From positions 1 to 29,722 of the forward strand of contig JANXXY010000223.1 in NCBI GenBank assembly GCA_025350365.1: a stretch of 29,722 nt of DNA, read 5' to 3'. Position numbers and translations under genes: made by a program. The stretch comes from Bacteroidales bacterium (GTDB taxonomy: Bacteria > Bacteroidota > Bacteroidia > Bacteroidales > JAAUTT01). The number at the start of each line of letters is the position of its first letter. Within the stretch, counting starts at the first letter, position 1. Positions 16,489 through 23,674 of this stretch are shown piece by piece. The notes beneath the pieces are model-generated. The model saw nothing but the letters and a program-made list of their open reading frames with translations. It was not told where the DNA came from and made no database searches.

Positions 16489-17838
16489 TTATACATTAAC
16501 AGGTGTGCCCGGAATAGGCACTTCAAACTTCATGTCAACAGCACCAAATTCGATTTTTGAAGGCCCCAGATCCATGTCCGATTTAAAAATTTCATCCCAT
16601 GTGATTTTTTTTCCGGTATATGCAGCGGTTCTGCCCATAATGGCTGTGAGAGTAGATATGGCAGTTTGTTCCGCTTCGTTTACATAATTTCCGGTACGAA
16701 TGGCATGTACCAGGTGCATGTGCTCCTGAGCATATCCCGGTATTTTTATTTGGCTCATCGGATTGCCGTTTTCGTCATTTGGATATTTAAATTCCCATTT
16801 AACTGAACCATCCAAATTCCAGATAAAATTCCTGCAATTGGTATACCCTTTTGTACCAACTACCATTTCGCCGGTTTCATTGGAACAACCATCAATTTGA
16901 CGGCTCATGCTATGCGAGAATACGCCGTTTCCATAATCGAAATCGATACTAAAAAAATCGTACTGATCACCTGTTACCCTGCGGTGACGGCCACCGTAAC
17001 CAATAGCAGTCTGTGGATGTTTTCCTAAAAACCAGTTAATAACATCGATGTTGTGAACATGTGTATCAAGTATGTGATCGCCACATAACCAGCAGAAATT
17101 ATTCCAGTTACGAATCATATATTCCATGTCCGACCATCCTTCTTCGCGGGTACGAAACCAAACGTGCGCCTGGTTCCAATATGCTTTTGCCGATGTTATC
17201 TGGCCAATTGCCCCGTTAGCAACCTGCTTATAAGTTTCAATATAATCTTCCTGGTGACGACGCTGTGTTCCTGTAACAACGTTCAATCCAAGTGCTTGTG
17301 CCTTTTTTGCAGTAGCAATAATGGAACGAATTCCGACAGGATCAACAGCCACCGGTTTTTCCATGAAAACATGTTTATTAGTTCTCACGGCTTCTTCGAA
17401 ATGCTCCGGACGAAATTGGGGTGGTGTTGCCAAAATTACCACATCAACATCATCCAATGCCATCAGTTTTTTATATCCATCGAAACCAACAAAACATTTT
17501 TCTGCCGGAATATCCATTTTGTATTTGGCAAATCGCTCACGGCAATTATCAACCTTATCCTGAAAAACGTCAGCCAATGCCACAATTTCCAAACCGGGTC
17601 CGCAACTAATAAAATTTAAAGCGGCCCCTGTACCTCGATTACCGGCGCCTATTAGACCTGCTCTGAGTTTTTTCCCTTTGGGAGCGCCTTTCATGATGGG
17701 AGGAAGAGCTAATGCCTTGTTATCCAACGTGTTTTTGCATGATGCGAGAACCATGCCAGCACCAATCACTCCCATACCGGCCAGTGCCGTAGTTTCTAAA
17801 AATTTCCTTCTATCAATATTTTTCGAATTTGCTTCCAT
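16489..17838 (-). CDS. Tat-exported Gfo/Idh/MocA oxidoreductase lipoprotein (second)
   Basis: 449 residues. Twin-arginine signal DRRKFLET (Arg10-Arg11), then a hydrophobic segment ending LASC, so Cys34 may be lipidated and the protein is a Tat-exported lipoprotein. The Rossmann NAD(P) site is GLIGAGNRGTG (Gly64, Gly66, Gly69), with the Glu-Lys-Pro motif at 160-162 (MEKPVAVD). The later segment HILDTHVHNIDVINWFLG supplies the conserved His/Asp face of the active site. It lies 14 bases after the cytochrome-SUMF1 gene, so the two are co-transcribed. An envelope-anchored dehydrogenase next to a multihaem cytochrome suggests that its bound nicotinamide cofactor is re-oxidised outside the cytoplasm (inference). 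Confidence 0.88.
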   Translation of the reverse strand: MEANSKNIDRRKFLETTALAGMGVIGAGMVLASCKNTLDNKALALPPIMKGAPKGKKLRAGLIGAGNRGTGAALNFISCGPGLEIVALADVFQDKVDNCRERFAKYKMDIPAEKCFVGFDGYKKLMALDDVDVVILATPPQFRPEHFEEAVRTNKHVFMEKPVAVDPVGIRSIIATAKKAQALGLNVVTGTQRRHQEDYIETYKQVANGAIGQITSAKAYWNQAHVWFRTREEGWSDMEYMIRNWNNFCWLCGDHILDTHVHNIDVINWFLGKHPQTAIGYGGRHRRVTGDQYDFFSIDFDYGNGVFSHSMSRQIDGCSNETGEMVVGTKGYTNCRNFIWNLDGSVKWEFKYPNDENGNPMSQIKIPGYAQEHMHLVHAIRTGNYVNEAEQTAISTLTAIMGRTAAYTGKKITWDEIFKSDMDLGPSKIEFGAVDMKFEVPIPGTPVNV

Positions 17839-17852
17839 ACTAATTTATCGTA

Positions 17853-19394
17853 TTATTTCCCAATATTTTCATCTGCCTCGCAAACAACCCTGAAACCAAT
17901 ATCTACACAATCGGAATACCACCAAATACTCTTAGGCATCTGAGGGTCGGTAACCAACCAAGCTTTCGTTTTTGTAAAATCGCGGGCAGCGCTTCGTGCA
18001 TCCTTGGCATCACTTTTAAATGAACCTCCTCTTATAACATGCTCACTACCCATTTGTGGACCTTTGGGGTTAATCATTTCTTTACCTTTCGCAGTTTTGT
18101 AATAATCCGGTGAAAAATAATCGGAACAGAATTCAGCCACATTTCCCAGCATATTTTTCAAACCAAACGGATTCGCTTTTACGGCGTCGGGTTGCTGAGT
18201 TTTTGACGGACTGTTTTCTTTATAAACTACCATCGAGTTTATGTTTGCAGTATCGGGACCAAATATCCTTCGGAAAAAACCCTGCGAAGTAAATTTCTTA
18301 GGATTTCCTTCAAAAAAATAGGGTGATTTGGTGCCTCCGCGACAGGCATATTCCCATTCGGCTTCGGTTGGTAAACGATATTTTTTACCTGTTACTTTGC
18401 TCAACCACTTACAATAAACACCAGCAGCGTGCCACGTCATAGTAATTGCCGGACGAGATCCTTTACCCCATCCCTGATCGGGCGCACCCCATGGCGGAGT
18501 AGGACCGGATATTGCATCCACATTTCTTGCTTTTATATTCTCTCCTTCGGTTCTCCCCTGTGATGATGTTGCTTTGAAGAAAGCCAGATATTCATCCCAA
18601 CTTACTTCAACTTTGCCCATCCAGAATTTGGAAACCTTCACTTTATGCATAGGTCCTTCATCGGAACGTCTTAATGGTTCATCCTTTGGACTTCCCATGA
18701 TAAACGTCCCTTCAGGTATGGCAACCATATTAAACGATATACCTGAACCAGGAATTTTTTCAACAAAATTTTCGAATCTCTCAACCTGCGCAGATTCAGT
18801 ATATATTTCCTTACTTTCACTTGCATTCACTCCAAAATTAATGTTGTGTTCGTGTTTCGAATTTTTATCAAAATGCCCTACGTTTAAATGACAATTTATG
18901 CATGACAAATTTTCCTTGTTGGATAGATATGACAAATGCGCATTCGATCCATTGGTGGACAAGGATACCGGAAAAAGATTCTGATGACATTTGAGACAGG
19001 ATTCCTCATACACAAACTCTTTGGCTTTTTCGAGAGTTCTTTTCTCAGCCCAGTTAATTTTGGCGCTATCCTTAAAATAAAAACCATAAGCATCTTTCAA
19101 ACCATGCTTTATCTTGCCTAACAAGTATCCATGATCTTTGGGGGGCAGATGACAATCAACACAATGAGCCGAAACCCCGGACCGGTTTTTATGGTGTGGA
19201 GAAAGCTTCCAACTCTGGTCGGCTTGCGGATGAATGTGACACGATATGCAATAATCGTCGGTTGAAGTATATGTAATTGCCTTGTCGCTAATTTTTAATA
19301 ATAAAATGCAACCAACAACGGTACCAATAATTATCCAGGTAATCATCCTTTTTTTTGAGAATACCCGTTTGAACAGATTAACCAGTTTCTTCAT
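17853..19394 (-). CDS. Fusion of tetrahaem NapC/NirT-type cytochrome c with a SUMF1 (formylglycine-generating-like) domain
   Basis: 513 residues. A short basic N terminus and one membrane helix (about 17-34) are followed by four haem c sites: CISCH (49-53), CVDCH (78-82), CLKCH (123-127) and CINCH (155-159). This is the layout of NapC/NirT/NrfH quinol-oxidising cytochromes. From about residue 198 a complete SUMF1/FGE-type domain follows: MVAIPEGTFIMGSP, YRLPTEAEWEYACRGG, GLKNMLGNVAEF, VIRGGSF and finally DCVDIGFRVVCE. In true FGE two cysteines follow the GGS motif and make the copper site; here the segment reads GGSFKSDAKDARSAARD, with no cysteine. Formylglycine formation is therefore unlikely, and the domain is probably a binding or structural module, or an uncharacterised enzyme. 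The protein faces the periplasm. First gene of the run that continues with the Gfo/Idh genes. Confidence 0.85.
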   Translation of the reverse strand: MKKLVNLFKRVFSKKRMITWIIIGTVVGCILLLKISDKAITYTSTDDYCISCHIHPQADQSWKLSPHHKNRSGVSAHCVDCHLPPKDHGYLLGKIKHGLKDAYGFYFKDSAKINWAEKRTLEKAKEFVYEESCLKCHQNLFPVSLSTNGSNAHLSYLSNKENLSCINCHLNVGHFDKNSKHEHNINFGVNASESKEIYTESAQVERFENFVEKIPGSGISFNMVAIPEGTFIMGSPKDEPLRRSDEGPMHKVKVSKFWMGKVEVSWDEYLAFFKATSSQGRTEGENIKARNVDAISGPTPPWGAPDQGWGKGSRPAITMTWHAAGVYCKWLSKVTGKKYRLPTEAEWEYACRGGTKSPYFFEGNPKKFTSQGFFRRIFGPDTANINSMVVYKENSPSKTQQPDAVKANPFGLKNMLGNVAEFCSDYFSPDYYKTAKGKEMINPKGPQMGSEHVIRGGSFKSDAKDARSAARDFTKTKAWLVTDPQMPKSIWWYSDCVDIGFRVVCEADENIGK

Positions 19395-19439
19395 AGTTTT
19401 TGAAAACGATACTAAATATTTTCCGAAAGTTAACTTTGA

Positions 19440-19453
19440 GGTATTAGTATACC
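19440..19453. promoter_or_regulatory. Palindrome upstream of the cytochrome-SUMF1 gene
   Basis: GGTAT, a 4-base spacer (TAGT) and ATACC make a perfect 5-bp inverted repeat, 46-59 bases before the start codon at 19394. It could be an operator. Confidence 0.3.
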
Positions 19454-19484
19454 GTTACTTCGAACTTACAAATCGATTAGCTGG

Positions 19485-19508
19485 GGGTTAATTTAAGGGT
19501 TAATTAAA
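19485..19508. promoter_or_regulatory. Tandem 12-bp direct repeat, candidate SARP-type operator
   Basis: GGGTTAATTTAA (19485-19496) is followed at once by GGGTTAATTAAA (19497-19508), matching at 11 of 12 positions. It lies about 91-114 bases upstream of the cytochrome-SUMF1 start. SARP-family regulators bind direct repeats spaced about one helical turn, and a SARP-like regulator is encoded immediately upstream. No TAnnTTTG box was found on the minus strand in this gap, which would fit an activator-dependent promoter. Confidence 0.4.
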
Positions 19509-19622
19509 CAAATGATTATCTAATATCAGGAAGCTAAAGCGTTGATATTTGCAATATTGTAATAGCTAATACTCCGTATTTAGAATTATTATAAATTGTG
19601 AAAATAAAGAGTCAAAGTAGCA

Positions 19623-22181
19623 TTAGGAAACTAGCGAATTAAAGGAAGCAGAGAATTTTTCACCATACATGTCAGAATAGGTTGTAACAAATCGTTCATA
19701 TGTAAAACGTGCCAGCTTATAGTTATTTTGCTTCACCAGCACCTTTATTTTAAATGTTAACGCCTGATCGTTCACAGGATCGGCCACAAGGATGCGATCA
19801 GCTAATTTAAGAATAAAATCACTGTCTTTATCCATAGTAAGCTTCAGAATAAACTTCATAAGAATATCAACCACATTATTGGCAATATATCCTTTGAAAT
19901 CGTCTAACCAATCATGGGATTCATCTTTAAATATTTCACCATGTTGAACTATCTGATAGAAATGTGCATAAAAATGCAGGTCGTCCTCCTTTGAATGATT
20001 TAAAAGTTTTAGGCATTCCAGATAATCGCAGTATACATCCGCTGAAAACTTCATGTACCAATTATCAATATTAAAAATAATCTCTATCTTATCCATCGAT
20101 TCAAGAATAATGCGAAGTTTTCGAATGGTAACACCGCGGCTATTTTTGGTATTTTGATAAGAATAATTTGGCCAAAGAATTTCTGATAGTTCTTTGGTTG
20201 AAATGCCCTTTTTATTGCGTTGCGAAAATAATAGAATCAATAAAAATAAATGTTTTATTTTCGGAGTAAATTGATCGGTAATATCTTCACCAATTTTATT
20301 AATAATTTTAAAATCACCAAATAATTGGATATAGTTTTTTCCAGGAGATAGTGAACTTTCCTGCATTTGTTCATCAATTTTGCCGGAAAAACTGATATTT
20401 TTCTTTAAACGGAACCGCTTACTTAAAAGAAATAAACCGACAATTAGCAATAAAATGGAAAAGCCAATTAAAATGGCGACAATAAAAGGATAGCGGTGAA
20501 AAATATTCTTATCAGGAATAATTTCAGTAATCCCCTTGCTTAGGCTCCATATCTCTTCGTTACCCAGAGCCCTTGACCAAATTGTAAGATTATCAATGGA
20601 TCCATACATGTTTGATGCCCAACTAAAACCGGCAACCCCAACAAACAATTTATCTCTCCCTTTGTAAGACGGGTGCCCCAGAGAACGACTATCAAGTTTA
20701 CCATCGACAAATATAGCTTGTTCACCGTTGAGCTTGTAATAACGCCAAACCAAATGATACCATCTGTTGGCTTCAATCAAAGTTTTGCCGGCTAAATCGT
20801 TGCTGTAAAACCCAAAATACGGGCGATTATCCCGAATAAGCAAATGAATTCCCTCCTGATAGGAGTTATTGGGTGTTCCGATGATACAATAATCAGGTTT
20901 GTTAACAAGGTATTTCTCGATTTTTATCCATGCAGACACAGTAAAATCATGATCGCGAATCCTAAATTCTTCAGCTTTAGGTAATACAATATGGCTTTTA
21001 CCGTCAAACCAAGCCACAAAATCCCTTGCCGAATCCCTGGTAAATTTAACACCAACACAACTGCCATCAAGATTATTACTACTTTTATCAAAGGCGTTAT
21101 GATCAAAAGGATAATGAGCTTCAAGGTTTTCGTTCAATTCAATTGGAGCGGCCACAAAATGCTGAACCTTATTATGGGTTGGTTCCTCAAAAGTTATTGA
21201 TGTCGGTTTAAACCGGTAACCAGGACTTTTTGGCGTTAACGTGAGGTTATCCCCCGGCCCTACCGGGAAGCAAAACTTTCCGCTGGTAAGACTGTTACGT
21301 CCTTCCCAATTCACATAATTTAGTAATTGCGCATTAAACGTGACGGTTCCATTAAGCGTTATAAAATTATTAAGTCTGCTCAATACTGCTCTTACCCATA
21401 CTTGGTATGAATCAAGCATTATAAAGTTGGGTGTTTTACCGGTTCGGCTCCAGATATTTTTTATATGTTCGATTAAATATGGATTCTGATTGCTATCAAA
21501 TACAACTTTGCCTGATGACAGGTACTTGGCAGGGAAATTATATTCGTTATAAATCAACAAATCGTTTTTTGGATCGCCTTTTAAAAACTCCCCAATAAAA
21601 TCAGGTGCTTCGAGCAACGAAAAATAAGGTTCCACCGCATAATTCCAAACATAATGAACCCAATCCGGACTAGTGCGATGCTCCTGCATCGAAAACACAA
21701 CCAGCCGCTTATTATCCTCCGTCATCGATTTTATTGAAGGCCAACCGGTATAGGAGTCATGCCGGTATAAATACGGAAGTAATCCGATCTTTTCAAATAG
21801 GGGAGTTAATTCATTTACATTAACATTGAAATCGAGAAATAGAGTAAGAACTTTTTGGGGGTTACTATCCAATTTAGATTTTATTTGCTTCAATACCTCA
21901 AAAAAATCCAGCATACTACCTATAGCAGTTTTTAACATCAATTGATTTTGCTTTTTACCCCATTCAAGGTTAAATCGAAATCCGTCAATATCCAATTCAA
22001 GCAACTCCTTTATGGACCGGCTTTCGGAAACATTAGCGTCGACTCCTGAATAGTTTGAGATAACAAAAATGCACTCGTTATATGGTTTCTGCGATATTTC
22101 GTCAAATGCAAAAAGAGAACCAGTTCCTTGTAACAGAACCAGCATTGTAATCACAAATAATTTTATAAGAATACGGTTCAT
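19623..22181 (-). CDS. Transmembrane one-component regulator: PLC-like and LamG sensor outside, SARP-like DNA-binding domain inside
   Basis: 852 residues. Signal peptide (1-25). Residues about 30-270 follow the phosphatidylinositol-phospholipase C X-domain pattern (LDIDGFRFNLEW, KVLTLFLDFNV, GWPSI, KRLVVFSMQ), but both catalytic histidines are absent: the first motif reads ISNYSG instead of HNSY. A linker (about 275-350) leads to a LamG/concanavalin-like domain (about 352-545; AHYPFDHNAFDKSSNNLDG, FTVSAWIKIE, YGSIDNLTIWSRAL). One membrane helix (about 564-587) leads to a cytoplasmic OmpR-like winged helix (about 616-715; STKELSEILWPNYS, RGVTIRKLRIILE) and a helical BTAD-like part (about 716-850), together the layout of SARP activators. 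I infer binding of a lipid, inositol or glycan ligand outside that controls transcription inside. The adjacent operon on the same strand is the likely target. Confidence 0.78.
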   Translation of the reverse strand: MNRILIKLFVITMLVLLQGTGSLFAFDEISQKPYNECIFVISNYSGVDANVSESRSIKELLELDIDGFRFNLEWGKKQNQLMLKTAIGSMLDFFEVLKQIKSKLDSNPQKVLTLFLDFNVNVNELTPLFEKIGLLPYLYRHDSYTGWPSIKSMTEDNKRLVVFSMQEHRTSPDWVHYVWNYAVEPYFSLLEAPDFIGEFLKGDPKNDLLIYNEYNFPAKYLSSGKVVFDSNQNPYLIEHIKNIWSRTGKTPNFIMLDSYQVWVRAVLSRLNNFITLNGTVTFNAQLLNYVNWEGRNSLTSGKFCFPVGPGDNLTLTPKSPGYRFKPTSITFEEPTHNKVQHFVAAPIELNENLEAHYPFDHNAFDKSSNNLDGSCVGVKFTRDSARDFVAWFDGKSHIVLPKAEEFRIRDHDFTVSAWIKIEKYLVNKPDYCIIGTPNNSYQEGIHLLIRDNRPYFGFYSNDLAGKTLIEANRWYHLVWRYYKLNGEQAIFVDGKLDSRSLGHPSYKGRDKLFVGVAGFSWASNMYGSIDNLTIWSRALGNEEIWSLSKGITEIIPDKNIFHRYPFIVAILIGFSILLLIVGLFLLSKRFRLKKNISFSGKIDEQMQESSLSPGKNYIQLFGDFKIINKIGEDITDQFTPKIKHLFLLILLFSQRNKKGISTKELSEILWPNYSYQNTKNSRGVTIRKLRIILESMDKIEIIFNIDNWYMKFSADVYCDYLECLKLLNHSKEDDLHFYAHFYQIVQHGEIFKDESHDWLDDFKGYIANNVVDILMKFILKLTMDKDSDFILKLADRILVADPVNDQALTFKIKVLVKQNNYKLARFTYERFVTTYSDMYGEKFSASFNSLVS

Positions 22182-22221
22182 CGACGTAAATGCAATTTTT
22201 TGTGTCCATTTAATACGTCAA

Positions 22222-22229
22222 CAAATATA
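22222..22229 (-). promoter_or_regulatory. -7 box TATATTTG of the transmembrane regulator gene
   Basis: On the minus strand TATATTTG is a full match to TAnnTTTG. Transcription would start near 22215, giving a leader of about 34 bases. It is downstream of the terminator at 22317-22350, so the regulator does not depend on the transcript ending there. Confidence 0.5.
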
Positions 22230-22316
22230 AAAAATGTAGGCTTAGCATAACTATAATTGTATGAAGGATGATGATTTTTTATGAAAGCCGGATAATTGTA
22301 GCTCGAAATATAGCGC

Positions 22317-22350
22317 AAAAAAAACTCCGGAGATACCTCTATCCCCGGAG
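22317..22350 (-). terminator. Strong intrinsic terminator, minus strand
   Basis: On the minus strand CTCCGGGGATA, a GAGG loop and TATCTCCGGAG form an 11-bp stem with one G-U pair, followed by eight U residues (22324-22317). Confidence 0.8.
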
Positions 22351-22355
22351 AAAAC

Positions 22356-22375
22356 CCTAAAATTACCTAAAATTA
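22356..22375. repeat. Perfect tandem 10-bp repeat in the small-RNA region
   Basis: CCTAAAATTA occurs twice head to tail (22356-22365, 22366-22375). A partial third copy, CCTAAAA, is at 22385-22391. In the minus-strand RNA these are UUUUAGG motifs in a stretch predicted to be unpaired. Confidence 0.6.
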
Positions 22376-22624
22376 AAACTACTACCTAAAAAAGCGACAT
22401 CACGTCGGTTTAATCATAATATGTGTTACTTGTATTCTTATACTCGTTATTAACTTTATTGTTTCAAATCTTCCATACAAAGATACACTCGAAAAAAGAT
22501 AACTAGTGATATTTAATAATGAGATTGATTACTGATTTCTAAAGAAGTTGATTACTCTTAATCGGAGACCTATGTTACCTTATTCAAAAACGCCATAACC
22601 AGAACCCTCGTTTGGAGAGGGCTG

Positions 22625-22664
22625 GATGCAATACTAGTGATTTTTATCATTAGAAGAATGCATC
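22625..22664. repeat. Compound hairpin upstream of the DUF4337 gene
   Basis: Outer arms GATGCA (22625-22630) and TGCATC (22659-22664) enclose inner arms CTAGTGAT (22634-22641) and ATCATTAG (22646-22653) around a TTTT loop. Four T residues follow on the plus strand, so it might act as a weak terminator or as an operator just upstream of the DUF4337 promoter. Confidence 0.4.
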
Positions 22665-22680
22665 TTTTCAGGGTTTTTAC

Positions 22681-22688
22681 TATGTTTG
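22681..22688 (+). promoter_or_regulatory. -7 box TATGTTTG of the DUF4337 gene
   Basis: Full match to TAnnTTTG, about 33 bases before the ATG at 22721. No clear -33 TTG at the expected distance. Confidence 0.45.
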
Positions 22689-22720
22689 CATTTGTATAAA
22701 ACATATAAAATTTATTCATC

Positions 22721-23263
22721 ATGGCAGAAGATAAAAAAGAAAAGTGGCTGAATTTTTTAGCGTTATCGACCGTTATTTTTGCGGTATGTGCCACCTTAGC
22801 AACTTTTAAGGGAGGTGGGTATGGTAGTAGAGCTCTTTTAAATCAAACCAAAGCAGCTAACGAATGGTCACGTTACCAGGCAAAAAGTATTAAAAGCTAT
22901 ATATTCGAGAATCAGAAGGATAATTTTGAACTTCAGAAAGAAATTGTATCTAAGTCGGCTAATGCCAAGGAGGAAGTTGCCAAGTACCAGACAAAAATTG
23001 ATAATTACAATAAGAAGTTGCAGCAGTATGAGCAAGACAAAGTAGAGATTAAGGCGGGTGCCGAAGCCTTCGAAAAAGATCGCGATGATTGCAAAACGCA
23101 TGGCGATAAGTTTGGAATCGCAGTTATTTTCCTGCAGGTTACTATTCTTTTATCGTCAATTGCCGGATTGATGAAGAAGAAACCTGTCTGGTATCTAAGT
23201 CTGGCCATTGGTGTTGTAGGGGTATTTTACTTTCTCGATGGCTTTTTTCTCTTTATAAAATAG
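22721..23263 (+). CDS. DUF4337-family membrane protein
   Basis: 180 residues. One membrane helix near the N terminus (about 11-29), a conserved segment KAANEWSRYQAKSIK typical of DUF4337, a long charged helix likely to be coiled coil (about 55-118), and two C-terminal membrane helices (about 128-148 and 155-178). Family members are inner-membrane proteins of unknown function, found widely in proteobacteria and Bacteroidota. The gene stands alone with its own promoter, and the context gives no functional clue. Confidence 0.8.
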   Translation: MAEDKKEKWLNFLALSTVIFAVCATLATFKGGGYGSRALLNQTKAANEWSRYQAKSIKSYIFENQKDNFELQKEIVSKSANAKEEVAKYQTKIDNYNKKLQQYEQDKVEIKAGAEAFEKDRDDCKTHGDKFGIAVIFLQVTILLSSIAGLMKKKPVWYLSLAIGVVGVFYFLDGFFLFIK

Positions 23264-23464
23264 AATCTTTTGTTTGTTTTTAAAACATAACAGTTCCCGC
23301 AAGGAAGGTTTCTTTTTTAAAAATATGTTAACAAATCACGATCAAATGGTTCAAAAACTACTTTTTAACTTGATCGGCTAAACTGGCATATAAAAAATCG
23401 CTTTTAAAAATAAAACGTATAGCGATTTATTTCTTATTGAATGCATTATACTGATTTACAAAAT

Positions 23465-23508
23465 ATACCAACCTCAAAATTGACCGATATTAATTTTAAG
23501 GTTGGTAT
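23465..23508. repeat. Large inverted repeat upstream of fabH
   Basis: ATACCAACCT (23465-23474) pairs with AGGTTGGTAT (23499-23508). After one mismatch, AAAATT (23476-23481) pairs with AATTTT (23492-23497). Loop of 10 bases. It has no T run after it on either strand, so it is not a standard terminator. It ends 28 bases before the fabH -7 box and could be an operator. Confidence 0.5.
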
Positions 23509-23536
23509 GATTCAACATTAACCAATTTCATTTGCC

Positions 23537-23544
23537 TACTTTTG
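23537..23544 (+). promoter_or_regulatory. -7 box TACTTTTG of the fabH-fabF pair
   Basis: Full match to TAnnTTTG. The predicted leader is about 125 bases. No TTG lies at the usual -33 distance. Confidence 0.45.
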
Positions 23545-23674
23545 CATGGTTATTTGTTGTCGGAATTAAGGCTAACGAAAAAAAATTGGTCATTTATTTT
23601 TTCGGGTTATCTACAAGTATTATTATCATGACACATAGTAGATAGCCATTTTATCAATTTAACACATCATAGGA

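Larger units (their letters stand above)
22317..22471 (-). ncRNA. Candidate small RNA of about 155 nt
   Basis: A promoter box TATCTTTG (22485 to 22478 on the minus strand) predicts a start near 22471. A strong intrinsic terminator ends at 22317. The stretch between has no protein frame. Near its 3' end the RNA carries three copies of UUUUAGG, two of them in a perfect 10-base tandem repeat (22356-22375). A smaller hairpin with CGAC/GTCG arms (22395-22407) followed by a T run could give an earlier end. I do not recognise a known RNA family. It could instead be a terminated leader of the regulator gene, although that gene has its own promoter box. Confidence 0.45.
22182..22720. other. 540-base stretch without a protein gene; holds regulatory and small-RNA signals
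   Basis: It carries the regulator's promoter (22222-22229), a minus-strand small-RNA candidate (22317-22471) and, at the right, a compound hairpin and a promoter for the DUF4337 gene. No convincing protein gene is seen on either strand. Confidence 0.5.
23264..23674. other. Gene-free stretch between DUF4337 and fabH
   Basis: No protein gene is seen. AAATCGC (23395-23401) and GCGATTT (23422-23428) form a hairpin with a 20-base loop followed by a T-rich run, a weak terminator candidate. A large inverted repeat (23465-23508) and a promoter box (23537-23544) lie before fabH. Confidence 0.45.

Noticed and set aside
17164..17619. 151-codon plus-strand frame opposite the second Gfo/Idh gene
   Set aside because: Cys- and Phe-rich low-complexity translation, entirely antisense to a conserved gene, no promoter.
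18574..18891. 105-codon plus-strand frame opposite the cytochrome-SUMF1 gene
   Set aside because: Antisense shadow of conserved SUMF1 sequence; no family features.
17853..19394. Active formylglycine-generating enzyme for sulfatases
   Set aside because: The cysteines after the GGS motif are absent and no sulfatase gene lies in the window.
22317..22471. 6S RNA
   Set aside because: The 5' and 3' ends are not complementary and the long rod with a central bubble cannot be drawn.
22570..22794. 74-codon minus-strand frame overlapping the start of the DUF4337 gene
   Set aside because: It overlaps a real gene and its promoter, and its sequence has no recognisable features.
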